NCBI RefSeq assembly: GCF_900104485.1
Contig: NZ_FMXQ01000003.1
Span: 248,001 to 312,000, forward strand
Length of the DNA: 64,000 bases
From: Bauldia litoralis
Lineage (GTDB): Bacteria > Pseudomonadota > Alphaproteobacteria > Rhizobiales > Kaistiaceae
Reading direction: 5' to 3'
Numbering within the stretch: the stretch's first letter is position 1; each line of letters begins with the position of its first letter. This document shows, piece after piece, positions 24,523 through 33,588 of the stretch. A program made the position numbers and the translations under genes. The notes under the pieces were generated by a model. That model searched no databases, was not told the origin of the DNA, and was given only the letters and a program-made list of their open reading frames with translations.

Positions 24523-25677
24523 TCAGTCCATGGGATAGTCGCGGGCGAAATCGGCGCCCGGGATATCGACGGTGACGGGGCGGCGCTCGGCAGCGCTGGC
24601 GACGGCCGCCTCGACGATGGCAATGCCGCGCAGGCCGGCGCCGAAGGTCGGAAAATCGGCGGTTTCGCCACGCATGCCGCGCCACGACTCGGCGATGACG
24701 TTGCGGAAGGCGTCGGGGTAGCCCTCCGGGTGGCCGCCCGGCACCGCGGCGGTCCAGCGGTCGGCGGGGTCGAGGCGGTCGGGGTCGCGGTCGCGGATGA
24801 TCTTCAGGCCGGGCCGGCGCTCGACGAAGCTGTTCGGCTGCTCCTGGAGCCAGTCGAACCCGCCGCTCTCGCCGTCGACCGAGAGGGCGATGTGATTGGG
24901 GTTGCCTGGTGAAAGGGCCATCACCGTGGCGCTGCCAGAGGCACCGCCGGCGAGACGGAGGAGCAGGTCGGCCTGGTCCTCGAGGGCGAAGTCGACCCGG
25001 ACGCCGCCGTCCTCGGTGGCTTCGCCCCGCGGCCGGGGGCCTTCGCCGGGGTTGCCATGCCAGGTGCGGTCGGGGCGGCGGGTGCTGAACTGCGCCTGGA
25101 TTTCGGCGATCGGTTGGCCGGTGACGAACTGGAGGAGATCGAACCAGTGGACGCCGTAGTCGAAGAGGGCGAAGGCCGGTCCGCAGAGGCCGGGCGAAAA
25201 GTGCCAGACGTATTTGTCGGGGTCGCAGACGTCCTGCGACAGGTAAAGGCCGGTGATCCGCCACAGGGCGCCGAAGTCGCCGTTGCGGACGAGGCGGCGG
25301 AGCTCGCGGACAATCGGGTAGCCGCGATAGCAATAGGCGATCGCGCCGACCCGGCCGGCGGTGTCGGCGGCGTCGATCATCCGGCGGCAGTCGTCGGCAC
25401 TGGTCGCCATCGGCTTCTCGCACAGGACATGGGCGCCGGCGGCGAAGGACGCGATGGTCTGTTCGGCATGGAAGCTGTTGGGCGAACAGATATGGACGAC
25501 GTCCGGCTTCTCGGCCCGCAGCATGGCGTCGAGATTGTCGTAGGCCTGGCCGATGCCGAAGGCCTGTGCCCCCGAGAGCGTCCGACCGCAGACGGCGACG
25601 ACATCGCCGCAAAGCTCCGCGATCAGGCGGGCATGGACCCGGGCGATGTAGCCCGAGCCGACGATGGCTGCGCGCAT
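24523..25677 (-). CDS. Gfo/Idh/MocA family oxidoreductase
   Basis: A 384-residue NAD(P)-dependent dehydrogenase with Rossmann motif AIVGSGYIARVHARL, the family Lys motif CEKPMATS, and CYRGYPIVRELRRLV. The substrate domain contains FDYGVHWFDLLQFVTG, with His in the typical active-site position, and a WQ/GMRGE tail as found in sugar or cyclitol dehydrogenases. Start at the ATG overlapping the stop of the ATPase gene (TGATG); a GTG three bases earlier is possible. It is the last gene of the CUT2 sugar transporter operon and probably oxidises the imported sugar or inositol. Confidence 0.88.
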   Translation of the reverse strand: MRAAIVGSGYIARVHARLIAELCGDVVAVCGRTLSGAQAFGIGQAYDNLDAMLRAEKPDVVHICSPNSFHAEQTIASFAAGAHVLCEKPMATSADDCRRMIDAADTAGRVGAIAYCYRGYPIVRELRRLVRNGDFGALWRITGLYLSQDVCDPDKYVWHFSPGLCGPAFALFDYGVHWFDLLQFVTGQPIAEIQAQFSTRRPDRTWHGNPGEGPRPRGEATEDGGVRVDFALEDQADLLLRLAGGASGSATVMALSPGNPNHIALSVDGESGGFDWLQEQPNSFVERRPGLKIIRDRDPDRLDPADRWTAAVPGGHPEGYPDAFRNVIAESWRGMRGETADFPTFGAGLRGIAIVEAAVASAAERRPVTVDIPGADFARDYPMD

Positions 25678-26504
25678 CACGGGTTCGCGCCGGCGTTGGA
25701 GCCGCCGGGATTGTCGGCGATGACGGCGAGCAGGCCCTCGATCTCGGCTTCGAGCGAGCGCAGGTCCTCGCCGCCCGACATGATGTTCATCACCTCTTCC
25801 CGCGAGATTTCCGACTTGCGGAAGGTGCCCTGGTTCTGGCCGCGATTGAGCAGGGTGAAGACGTCGCCGACCGGGTAGGCGTGGTGGATGTTGTGGCTGA
25901 TGAAGATCACGGCGAGGCCGCGGAGCCGCGCCTCGATGATGAATTTCAGCACCATCGCCGCCTGGTGGACGCCGAGCGCCGAGGTCGGCTCGTCGAGGAT
26001 CAGGACTTTGGCGCCGAAGTGGATGGCGCGGGCGATGGCGACAGACTGGCGCTCACCGCCGGACAGGGTGCCGACCGCCTGGGTCGGGTCGCGGACGTCG
26101 ATGCCGATATCGGCCATCGCCTGGCGGGCGGTATCGTTGGCGCGTTCCTTGTCGAAGCGCCGGAAGGGAAAGACACCGCGCAGCGGCTCGCGACCGAGGA
26201 AGAAATTGCGCGAGATGCTCATCAGGGGGATCATGCCGAGGTCCTGGAAGACGGTAGCGATGCCACGCTCCTGCGCGTCGCGCGGATTGCGGAAGGTGAC
26301 CGGCCTGCCGTCGATGAGGATCTCGCCCTCGGTCGGCCGGTGGACGCCGGACAGGATCTTGATCAGCGTTGACTTGCCGGCGCCGTTGTCGCCGAGCAGG
26401 CAATGGACCTCGCCGGGCTGGACCTGGATGTCGACGTCGCGCAGCGCGATGACCGAGCCGAAGCGCTTGGTCACCTTGCGCAGTTCCATGGCCGGGGCGG
26501 TCAT
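25677..26504 (-). CDS. Sugar ABC transporter ATP-binding protein, single NBD (FrcA-like)
   Basis: A 275-residue ATPase with one nucleotide-binding domain: Walker [12 protein letters not shown], signature [13 protein letters not shown], Walker [13 protein letters not shown] and switch His in [10 protein letters not shown]. Most CUT2 transporters use a 500-residue double ATPase; the short form resembles FrcA of the rhizobial fructose/mannose/ribose system. The N-terminus is in phase with the permease stop (ATGA overlap). It has an unusual C-terminal tail ([18 protein letters not shown]). Partner of the RbsC-like permease and RbsB-like binding protein encoded upstream. Confidence 0.92.
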   Translation of the reverse strand: MTAPAMELRKVTKRFGSVIALRDVDIQVQPGEVHCLLGDNGAGKSTLIKILSGVHRPTEGEILIDGRPVTFRNPRDAQERGIATVFQDLGMIPLMSISRNFFLGREPLRGVFPFRRFDKERANDTARQAMADIGIDVRDPTQAVGTLSGGERQSVAIARAIHFGAKVLILDEPTSALGVHQAAMVLKFIIEARLRGLAVIFISHNIHHAYPVGDVFTLLNRGQNQGTFRKSEISREEVMNIMSGGEDLRSLEAEIEGLLAVIADNPGGSNAGANP

Positions 26505-27667
26505 CGTGCGGTTCCTTCGCCAAGCGCCTTGGCGCGGATGTAGTTGTTCACAAGCACCGCGATGAGAATGACGATGCCGAGGAAGACCTTGAACCAGTCG
26601 GTGTCGATACCGGTGAAGAAGATGCCCATCTGGACCAGCCCGAAGATCAGGGCACCGAACATCGCGCCGTAGACCGTGCCGTAGCCGCCGGTGAGGAGGA
26701 CGCCGCCGATCACCGCGGCGATGATCGCCTCGAACTCCTTCAACAGGCCGCGCAGCGTATCGGCCGAACCGGCGTCCATCACCTGGATGGTGGCGAGCAG
26801 GGTGGCGGAACAGGCGGTGCCGATGAACAGGATGATCTTCACCCGCGACACCGGCACGCCGACGTTGCGCGCCACTTCGGGATCGCCGCCGGCGGCGTAG
26901 ATCCAGTTGCCGAAGCGGGTCTGGGTGAGGACATAGGCGGCGACGACCGTTACGCCGATCCACCAGACGATCGACATCGGGATGCCGGGGACGAAGGGCA
27001 CGCCGTCGCTGCGCGTGGCGATCCAGCCGAGGTCGCCCATCCACTGGAACAGGCCGGTCAGGACATTGCCATTGAACAGGCTTGCCGTTCCGGGGTCGGG
27101 GACGTCGTCAAGGATATAGGGAATCTGCGTGCGGCCGGTGACCGCCCGGGTGATGGCGACCGACAGGCCGCGCAGGATGAACAGCGTCGCCAGCGTGACG
27201 ATGAAGGATGGCAGTCGGGTGCGCACGACGACAAAGCCGTTGAACCAGCCGACGGCGATCGCGACGGCGAAGGCCGACAGGATGCCGCCCCAGAGCGGGA
27301 AATCGAGATGGCGTACGGTCAGGCCGATCACGACGCCGGCGAAGCCGATCATCGAGCCGACGGAGAGATCGAACTCGCCGGCGATGATCAGGAGCGCAGC
27401 GGCGGTGGCGATGATGCCGAGTTCCGCCGAGAGCGTCAGGAAGGTGAGCGACCCCTGCAGCGAATAGAGGGCGCTGGCGCCGGGCAGGAGGGCGAAGATG
27501 ATGATGGTGGCGACGAGGCCGCTGGCGGCACCGGCTTCCGGCCGCCTCAGCAGTCTGGTCAGCCAGCCGGCTGCCGCAAGGCGCTCGTCTGCCTCGCCCC
27601 GGCGTTTGGAACTCCCGGTCGTACCCACCTCGGCCATGGACAAGTCTCGCGGTTCTGCGCTGGTCAT
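26501..27667 (-). CDS. Sugar ABC transporter permease (CUT2, RbsC/FrcC-like)
   Basis: A 388-residue BPD_transp_2-family permease. The motif [20 protein letters not shown] and the loop [20 protein letters not shown] are classical for ribose/xylose/fructose permeases. About nine membrane helices; the first 40 residues are charged and cytoplasmic. There is a long periplasmic insert ([17 protein letters not shown] and following) between helices. Two starts are possible, ATG at 27667 or ATG at 27637; neither has a strong ribosome site. It lies between the binding-protein and ATPase genes of one operon. Confidence 0.9.
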   Translation of the reverse strand: MTSAEPRDLSMAEVGTTGSSKRRGEADERLAAAGWLTRLLRRPEAGAASGLVATIIIFALLPGASALYSLQGSLTFLTLSAELGIIATAAALLIIAGEFDLSVGSMIGFAGVVIGLTVRHLDFPLWGGILSAFAVAIAVGWFNGFVVVRTRLPSFIVTLATLFILRGLSVAITRAVTGRTQIPYILDDVPDPGTASLFNGNVLTGLFQWMGDLGWIATRSDGVPFVPGIPMSIVWWIGVTVVAAYVLTQTRFGNWIYAAGGDPEVARNVGVPVSRVKIILFIGTACSATLLATIQVMDAGSADTLRGLLKEFEAIIAAVIGGVLLTGGYGTVYGAMFGALIFGLVQMGIFFTGIDTDWFKVFLGIVILIAVLVNNYIRAKALGEGTAR

Positions 27668-27722
27668 CGTAGGACTTCGCCGGGCTGGAGTCTTCGGGTC
27701 GCCGCGAGGATCGCGGGAGGGA

Positions 27723-27748
27723 GGAAGGCCGCCAGGGGGCGGCCTTCC
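27723..27748. terminator. Stem-loop between binding-protein and permease genes (CUT2 operon 1)
   Basis: GGAAGGCCGCC-aggg-GGCGGCCTTCC, a perfect 11-base stem with a 4-base loop, 16 bases after the stop of the sugar-binding-protein gene on its strand. No T run follows it on that strand, so it is better read as a partial terminator or mRNA-stabilising hairpin than as a full rho-independent terminator. Confidence 0.6.
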
Positions 27749-27764
27749 CAATGGATTGCCGCGA

Positions 27765-28739
27765 TCAGCGGATGCCCTGCTTGGCGAGCGTCAGGATCGC
27801 CTGGGCCTTCTCCGGCGTGTCGACGAAGAGCGGGCCGGTATAGGTCGAGTTGATCGGCATGATGCCGTTGACCGCGACCTCGACGAGGTAGAGCGCGGGC
27901 AGGAAACCCATCAGATACTGCTGGGCGTCCATGCCGAAGCCCATCTCGCCGGCGATGACCGAGTCGAGAACCTCCGGGCTGATGTCGAAGGTGTAGAGGC
28001 CGAGCGTGCCGAACAGTTCCTTGTCGTGGAACAGGTCGATCAGCGGGTTGGCGGCGCCGGCGCCCATGGCGAAGACCGCCTGGACATCGGGATGGGCCGA
28101 CAGATAGGCCTCGGTCCGACGCTGGATGTCGGCCGGATCGGGCGTCACGGCAACGACCTCGGTGCCGCCACCGGACGGCTCCAGACCGTCATTGAGGCCC
28201 TGGCACCGCTCATCGAGGCTGACATTGCCGACCTCGTGATTGATGCAGACGACCTTCAGCGTGCCTTCCTTGGCGAGGCGCTGGCCGGCCTTCACGCCGG
28301 AGTCATATTCGGAGACGGTGCCGACATAGCCGTTGACGCCCATCTCCATGCCCGGGCCTTCCCCGGAGTCCATGACGATGACCGGAATGCCGGCGGCGAG
28401 CGCCTTCTCGACACCGTCGCGCATGGCGTCGGCATCGGCGATGGAGACGGCGATGCCGTCCGGTCCGGCGGCGATCGCGGCATCGAGCAGGCGGGCCTGC
28501 TCGATGACGTCGAAGACCTGCGGATTGTAGTATTCGATCTGGGCGCCGGTCAGCGCGGCGGCGTCATCGACACCGCGCTTGACGACGGACCAGTAGGGAT
28601 CGGACGCGGAGCCATGGACGACGAAGGAAATCTTGACGTCCTTCGGGTCCTTCATGCCGTCGGCATGGGCGGCGGCGGACAGGCCGCCGAGTGCGATGAG
28701 GCCCGCAAACGCGGACTTGGCAAGTGTCGTCAGTGTCAT
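27765..28739 (-). CDS. Sugar ABC transporter substrate-binding protein (CUT2, RbsB-like)
   Basis: A 324-residue periplasmic binding protein of the Peripla_BP_4 type. Signal peptide with cleavage near SAAAHADG. The body has ISFVVHGSASDPYWSVVKRG, QARLLDAAIAAGPDGIAVS and VIVMDSGEGP, as in ribose/fructose/inositol-binding proteins, followed by the second lobe starting near GGGTEVVAVTPD. Two Met codons lie at the start; the second one places GAGGGGA at proper distance, so I use it. It leads the operon SBP-permease-ATPase-dehydrogenase. The nearby iolE suggests an inositol-related sugar, but ligand specificity is not readable. Confidence 0.9.
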   Translation of the reverse strand: MTLTTLAKSAFAGLIALGGLSAAAHADGMKDPKDVKISFVVHGSASDPYWSVVKRGVDDAAALTGAQIEYYNPQVFDVIEQARLLDAAIAAGPDGIAVSIADADAMRDGVEKALAAGIPVIVMDSGEGPGMEMGVNGYVGTVSEYDSGVKAGQRLAKEGTLKVVCINHEVGNVSLDERCQGLNDGLEPSGGGTEVVAVTPDPADIQRRTEAYLSAHPDVQAVFAMGAGAANPLIDLFHDKELFGTLGLYTFDISPEVLDSVIAGEMGFGMDAQQYLMGFLPALYLVEVAVNGIMPINSTYTGPLFVDTPEKAQAILTLAKQGIR

Positions 28740-28998
28740 TGTCATTCCCCTCTTTCTGGTTGAACGGTCCAAAGCCCCCGGTGGCCGGACCCAGGCAGAG
28801 CGGCGCGTGGCGAAACGGTCGCGCGTCGCGTTGAGAACAGATGTCACGGTCTTGTCGTTGCCGATTAGCCAGCCATTCTCCCCTTCAGGCCGCCGCCGCG
28901 ACGGTCACTGCCGTCGGTTGGCGGAATGCCATTTCGTTTCCCGGCCGTGAGAGGTCCGGGAGATCGTTTTGCCAAAGCGTGGTGGGCGGGATCCGACA

Positions 28999-29913
28999 TC
29001 AAGCCGCTCCCTCGCGTGTCTCGACGGTGAAGCCGGCATCGCGCGCCATGCGGACCAGGTTGTCGTATCCCAGCCGCGCGTAGGTCAGCGGGATCGCCTT
29101 GCGCGGATCCTGCTCGGCCTCGACCACCAGCCATCCCTCGTAGCCGGCGTCGCAGAGCCGCTCGAGGATCGCCGGGTAGTCGATGCTGCCATCGCCGGGC
29201 ACGGTGAAGATGCCGTCGAGCACCGCGTCCATGAAGCTCATGTCCTCGGCGCGCGCCTTCGCCAGCTTGTCGGGGCGAACGTCCTTGCAGTGGACGTGGA
29301 CGACGCGGTCGATGGTACGGGCAAGCAGCGCCAGCGGATCGCCGCCGGAAAAGGAACTGTGGCCGGTGTCGTAGAGCAGACCAACCGCCTTGCCGGTCAC
29401 CGACATCAGCCTTTCGGTCTCGGCGTCGGTTTCGACGATGGTGCCCATGTGATGGTGGAAGGCCATGTCGACGCCGAAGTCGTGCATCCATTCGGCCAGT
29501 TCGGTGACCTTGTGGCCATAGGCCGGCCAGTCCTCGTCGCCGAGCTTCGGACGGTCCGAGATCGGCCGCCAGATGCCGTCGTGTCGGCCCATCGAGGTGT
29601 CGGCATAGACGACATGGGCGGCGCCGAGATCGCGATGCAGCGTCAGGTGGGGCAGCAGCGCGTCGAACTCCTCGGCGACCTCGCGTTCGAGGATGCGGCC
29701 ATCCCACCAGCCGGCGATCAGCCTCAGGTCATATTGCTCGAGCAGCGGGCGGAGCACGGCCGACTCCCGCGGAAACTTGCCGCCAAGCTCGGTGCCGGAA
29801 TAGCCGGCTTCGCTTGTCTCGGAGAGGCAGGTTTCCAGCGGCGTGTCGCCGCCGAGTTCGGGGACGTCGTCATTTGTCCAGGTGATGGGGTTGATGCCGA
29901 TCCGGACTGTCAT
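28999..29913 (-). CDS. iolE: Inosose dehydratase (2-keto-myo-inositol dehydratase)
   Basis: A 304-residue xylose-isomerase-like TIM-barrel enzyme. The N-terminus INPITWTNDDVPELGGDTPLE and the motif SGTELGGKFP are hallmarks of IolE, which dehydrates 2-keto-myo-inositol to the diketo product. Metal-binding residues are expected in GVDMAFHHHMGTIVE, LYDTGHSSFSGGDP and VHVHCKDVRPD, and in the final EAEQDP. Length matches the family. The start ATG overlaps the stop of the upstream dehydrogenase gene. With two Gfo/Idh/MocA proteins and a CUT2 transporter nearby it forms a partial inositol-type catabolic locus; iolB, iolC, iolD and mmsA are not in the window. Confidence 0.92.
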   Translation of the reverse strand: MTVRIGINPITWTNDDVPELGGDTPLETCLSETSEAGYSGTELGGKFPRESAVLRPLLEQYDLRLIAGWWDGRILEREVAEEFDALLPHLTLHRDLGAAHVVYADTSMGRHDGIWRPISDRPKLGDEDWPAYGHKVTELAEWMHDFGVDMAFHHHMGTIVETDAETERLMSVTGKAVGLLYDTGHSSFSGGDPLALLARTIDRVVHVHCKDVRPDKLAKARAEDMSFMDAVLDGIFTVPGDGSIDYPAILERLCDAGYEGWLVVEAEQDPRKAIPLTYARLGYDNLVRMARDAGFTVETREGAA

Positions 29914-31100
29914 GCGTTCAGTGCTTCCCTGGCGTGTGCGGCTGACGGGTTCGCCTCCGGCCGATCGATGCGGGCGCCGGAGGTCGAGGAATCGAGAACG
30001 GCCTCGCAGACCCGGGCAATGCGGCAGGCCTCGTCGAGATCGGGCGCGAGGTTGCCGCCGGCCGCGATGGCGCGCAGGAAGCCGTGGAGTTCGATGGTCT
30101 TGAGGTCGTTGAAGCCGAGGCCGTGGGCCGGGGCCGGGATGAAGGCGCCATAGCCGGGATGGGCCCCGTCGATGCGGATCGTCTTGAAGCCCTGGTCGCC
30201 GGCCGGCTCGCCGTGGCGGTAGAGCTGCAATTCATTGGCGCGCTCGCCGTCGAAGATGATGCCGCCGCGCTCGCAGGTGAGCTCGAAGCCGATGTCCATC
30301 TTGCGGCCATGAGCGATGCGGCTTGCCTCGATGCTGCCGACCGCGCCGCTTTCGAAGCGCGCAAGCAGGCCGGCCCAATCCTCGTTGTCGACGTTGCGCG
30401 GCCGCTCGCCGGCCTTGGCCGTCCGGCGCGTCGCGTAGCGGGTCTCGGCCAGTCCGTTCAGCGAGACGATCGGCCCGCAGAGCAGCCGGGCGATCGCGAT
30501 GATGTGCCAGCCGAGATCGCCGAGCGCGCCGCAGCGGCCGGCAAGACTCGCGTCGAGACGCCATGAGAAAGGCGCGTCGGGATCGGCCAGATAATCCTCG
30601 GCGTGCCAGCCGCGGAAGCTGACCGGCTTGCCGATAGCGCCCGAGGCGACGATCGTGGCCGCGTGCTGGACCATCGGGGCGCGAACATAGGTGAAGCCGA
30701 CGCCGGTCGTGACACCGGCTTTCGCGGCCGCCTCGGCGATCTCTTCCGACTCTGCGACCGAGCGGCCGACCGGCTTTTCGCACAGCACATGCTTGCCGGC
30801 GGCGATCGCGGCGAGAGCGATCTCGCGGTGGCTGAAACTCGGGACGGCGATGATGACGGCGTCGACCTGGTCGAGCGCTGCCCGCCAGTCCGTGCCGGAG
30901 CCGGCGAAGCCGAGCTGCTCCGCCTGGCGCTGGGCCAGGCCTGCGTCCTGATCGACGAGGATGGTGGCCTCGGCCCGGGGCGCGTCGCTGAAGACGCGAT
31001 TCACCGCCTGCAGCGCCAGACCATGGATACGACCGATGAAACCCGCACCGATCAGCGCGAAACGAACCTGCCCGCCTGTCAACTTTTCATGCCCCCACAC
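29910..31100 (-). CDS. Gfo/Idh/MocA family oxidoreductase
   Basis: A dehydrogenase of up to 396 residues. Rossmann motif ALIGAGFIGRIHGLAL, Lys motif CEKPVGRS, and the substrate region TYVRAPMVQHAATIV and LGDLGWHIIAIARLL, with His in the expected position. The start is uncertain: a GTG gives the full length, and a TTG six codons later is an alternative; the family motif begins at residue 13. It is co-transcribed with iolE through an ATGA overlap, so an inositol or inosose-related oxidation is likely. It is divergent from the MocR regulator. Confidence 0.87.
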   Translation of the reverse strand: MWGHEKLTGGQVRFALIGAGFIGRIHGLALQAVNRVFSDAPRAEATILVDQDAGLAQRQAEQLGFAGSGTDWRAALDQVDAVIIAVPSFSHREIALAAIAAGKHVLCEKPVGRSVAESEEIAEAAAKAGVTTGVGFTYVRAPMVQHAATIVASGAIGKPVSFRGWHAEDYLADPDAPFSWRLDASLAGRCGALGDLGWHIIAIARLLCGPIVSLNGLAETRYATRRTAKAGERPRNVDNEDWAGLLARFESGAVGSIEASRIAHGRKMDIGFELTCERGGIIFDGERANELQLYRHGEPAGDQGFKTIRIDGAHPGYGAFIPAPAHGLGFNDLKTIELHGFLRAIAAGGNLAPDLDEACRIARVCEAVLDSSTSGARIDRPEANPSAAHAREALNA

Positions 31101-31101
31101 A

Positions 31102-31162
31102 GACGAAAAAACCTTTCGTCATCCCCACGCTACGGCTAACGTTGGCCCCACAAACAGGGCCA
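31102..31162. promoter_or_regulatory. Two dyads in the divergent region of the MocR gene and the iolE operon
   Basis: The 77-base divergent gap contains GACGAAA-aaacc-TTTCGTC at 31102-31120 and TGGCCC-cacaaaca-GGGCCA at 31143-31162. Both are perfect inverted repeats. One or both are likely binding sites for the MocR protein encoded at 31178 or for another regulator of the iolE operon. The second dyad would lie just before the MocR ATG. Confidence 0.55.
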
Positions 31163-31177
31163 TTTTCCAAGAATCGA

Positions 31178-32659
31178 ATGGGTACAGTCTCCCAACTCAG
31201 CTATCCGCTCGACCTCGTCGCCTTGAAGCCCAGGGCCGGCGCGCCGCTGCATCGGCAGCTCTGCGACCAACTGCGCGAGCTGATCCTCGAGGGAGCGGTT
31301 CCGGCCGGGACGCGGCTTCCGTCGATCCGCGCATGCGCCGCCGAACTGGCCATTTCGCGCAACACGGTGATCACGGCGCTCGATCAGCTTTCGGCCGAAG
31401 GGCTTCTCGAAAGCCGGCGGGGGTCGGGCACGCATGTCTCGCTCGCCGCGGCGGTGTCGCAGCCGCGCGGCCCGTCGGCCGGCGACAGCCTGGCGAAGCT
31501 CTCGCCGCGCGGCCGGATGATGATTTCGCAGCCGCGGGTGCGGACCTTTCCGGGACGCACGGCCTTCCATCCGGGGACGCCGGAGCTGGCCGAATTCCCG
31601 TTCAAGACCTGGAGCCGGCTCTTGTCGCGCCGCGCCCGTTTCGGTGGCGAGGACCTGTTCGGCTATCACTATGTCTCCGGCCATCCGGAACTGCGCGAGG
31701 TGATCGCCAGCTTCCTGACCGCGATGCGGCGGGTGCGCTGCTCGCCGGAGCAGATCGTCGTCACCACCGGCGGCCAGGCGGCGCTCGACCTGCTGGCGCG
31801 GCTGCTGCTCGCCGAGGGCGACACGGTGTGGATGGAGGAGCCGGGTTATCTCGGCGCGCGCGGGGCGTTTCTCGGGGCGGGTGCGAAGCTGGCGCCGCTT
31901 CCCGTCGATCGCGACGGCTGGCGGGTGCCGGCCAGCGCCGATCCGTTGCCACGGCTGATCTACCTGACGCCGTCCTGCCAGCATCCGCTCGGCATCACCA
32001 TGCCGCTCGAACAGCGGCTGGCGGTGCTCGATGTCGCCGGAGCCGCCGACGCCTGGGTGATCGAGGACGACTTCGATGGCGAATATACCTTTCGCGGCCA
32101 GCCGCTGCCCTCCATGCAGGGGCTGACCGACAACCCGCGCGTCATCTATGTCGGGACCTTTGCCAAGACGCTGTTTCCGGCGATGCGGCTCGGCTTCATC
32201 GTGCTGCCGGCCGACCTCGCCGACCGGATTCGGCCGGCGATCAGCGTCACCGGGCAATTCGCGCCGCTGGTGCTGCAGGCGGCGCTGGCCGACTTCATCG
32301 AGCAGGGCTATTTCTTCCGCCACCTCAACCGGATGCGGCGCCTCTACGGTCGCCGCCGGGCGGTCTTTCTCGGGCTGCTGGCCGAACACCTGGAGCCGTG
32401 GCTCGATCCGATCGACGGACGGACCGGCATCCAGCTCGCTGCCCTGTTCAAGTCGGCGATCGACGACAATCGCGTCGTCGACCGGGCGGCGGCGGCCGGC
32501 ATCAACCTGGCGCCGCTGTCGGTCTACTTTGCCGGCGAACCACGCGCCTCCGGATTGCTGATGGGCTATGCCGGCGTCGTCGAGGCCGAGATGCGCCGGC
32601 TGATCCCGATGATGCGGGACATCCTGCAGGAGCTTTACCCGGCCGGCAGCGACGGTTGA
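31178..32659 (+). CDS. MocR/PdxR-type transcriptional regulator (GntR wHTH fused to aminotransferase fold)
   Basis: A 493-residue regulator. Residues 20-90 form a GntR-type winged helix (ILEGAVPAGTRLPSIRACAA, ISRNTVITALDQLSAEG). The rest is a class I aminotransferase-like domain with YHYVSGHPELREVIASFL, TTGGQAALDLLARLL, VIEDDFDGEY and the PLP Lys in VGTFAKTLFPAMRLGF. MocR proteins bind PLP or PLP-amino acid adducts and act as activators or repressors. It is divergent from the iolE operon and may control it. The ATG at 31178 is used; a TTG at 31142 would add twelve residues and overlap the dyad. Confidence 0.9.
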   Translation: MGTVSQLSYPLDLVALKPRAGAPLHRQLCDQLRELILEGAVPAGTRLPSIRACAAELAISRNTVITALDQLSAEGLLESRRGSGTHVSLAAAVSQPRGPSAGDSLAKLSPRGRMMISQPRVRTFPGRTAFHPGTPELAEFPFKTWSRLLSRRARFGGEDLFGYHYVSGHPELREVIASFLTAMRRVRCSPEQIVVTTGGQAALDLLARLLLAEGDTVWMEEPGYLGARGAFLGAGAKLAPLPVDRDGWRVPASADPLPRLIYLTPSCQHPLGITMPLEQRLAVLDVAGAADAWVIEDDFDGEYTFRGQPLPSMQGLTDNPRVIYVGTFAKTLFPAMRLGFIVLPADLADRIRPAISVTGQFAPLVLQAALADFIEQGYFFRHLNRMRRLYGRRRAVFLGLLAEHLEPWLDPIDGRTGIQLAALFKSAIDDNRVVDRAAAAGINLAPLSVYFAGEPRASGLLMGYAGVVEAEMRRLIPMMRDILQELYPAGSDG

Positions 32660-32698
32660 CGGGATCGCAGCGCAGGACTATTCCATTGCTGTGAAATA
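32656..32698 (+). promoter_or_regulatory. Promoter and operator-like dyad of the first IclR gene
   Basis: TTGACG (overlapping the stop of the MocR gene) and TATTCC are 17 bases apart and could be the -35 and -10. The imperfect dyad TATTCCA-ttgctg-TGAAATA at 32679-32698 covers the -10, a position suited to autorepression by the IclR protein. It shares the half-site ATTCCATTG with the operator upstream of the binding-protein gene at 39331. Confidence 0.45.
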
Positions 32699-32757
32699 AA
32701 CGCGGTTGTCGGCGAACGGTTGGCCGGATCGCGCCGGTCACTTTGTCAGGCTTCGCG

Positions 32758-33585
32758 ATGAGCACACCCAGCGTTCTTTCCGACGACGATCCAGTCCCCG
32801 GCACGGCGGCCGCCTCCGAGACGCCACGCCGGACGCGGGTCAGCGGCATCGACCGGGCGTTGCAGATCCTCGATCATCTCTACCACACGGAAAAACCGTG
32901 GACCGCGTATGCGATCGCCAAGGCGATCGGCGCGCCGCTGTCGACGACCTACGCGATCATCGACGACCTGATCGCCCGCGACCTTCTCACCCATCGCGGC
33001 GACAAGGAAGTGTGGCTCGGGCCGCGGCTCTACCACTACGGCCTCGCCTATGCGCATTCGCTCGACTTTCTCAGCCGGGCGACGCACGAGATGCACGAGC
33101 TTTGCCGGGAGGTCGGCGAGACGGTTCAGATCTGCGGCCGCGACGGCGATCGCATGGTGGTGCTGGCGATGGCGGACGGGCCCGGGCATTTCCGCGTCAC
33201 GTCGGAGATCGGCACCCGGGTGCCGCTCAACTGGACGGCCTCGGGACGGCTGCTGGTCGGCCACCTTGGTGAGGACGAGCGGCTCAACCTCTTCCGGCAG
33301 AGCGCCAAGATGTCCCCGACCGAACGGGCCGAGACCGATCCGGTGCTGCTGGCCGGACTGTCGCGCCAGGCGCTGAAGGACCGGCTGTCGATCCAGATCA
33401 GCGAGACCGACTTCCTGGTGTCCTGCGTCGCCTCGCCGATCTGCAACCGGCTCGGCGAATGCGTGGCGACCATTTCGATCGTGCTGCCCGAGCACAAGGT
33501 CGTCGAGAAGCGCGACTACTACGGAGATGCGGTCCGCCGCGCTTCGGAGAAGGTCGAGCGGGCGCTCGGCTGGCGCGACCCGTAA
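32758..33585 (+). CDS. IclR-family transcriptional regulator (cluster at 33-45 kb)
   Basis: A 275-residue IclR protein: residues 25-85 are the winged helix (SGIDRALQILDHLYHTEKPW, AIAKAIGAPLSTTYAIIDDL), and the remainder the effector-binding domain (TVQICGRDGDRMVV, VPLNWTASGRLLVGHL, CVASPICNRLGECVATISI). It opens the catabolic cluster that includes RidA, a CUT1 transporter and several hydrolases. It most likely senses the substrate or a breakdown product. The ATG is preferred over a TTG at 32743. Stops four bases before the convergent ridA-like gene. Confidence 0.9.
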   Translation: MSTPSVLSDDDPVPGTAAASETPRRTRVSGIDRALQILDHLYHTEKPWTAYAIAKAIGAPLSTTYAIIDDLIARDLLTHRGDKEVWLGPRLYHYGLAYAHSLDFLSRATHEMHELCREVGETVQICGRDGDRMVVLAMADGPGHFRVTSEIGTRVPLNWTASGRLLVGHLGEDERLNLFRQSAKMSPTERAETDPVLLAGLSRQALKDRLSIQISETDFLVSCVASPICNRLGECVATISIVLPEHKVVEKRDYYGDAVRRASEKVERALGWRDP

Positions 33586-33588
33586 GCC

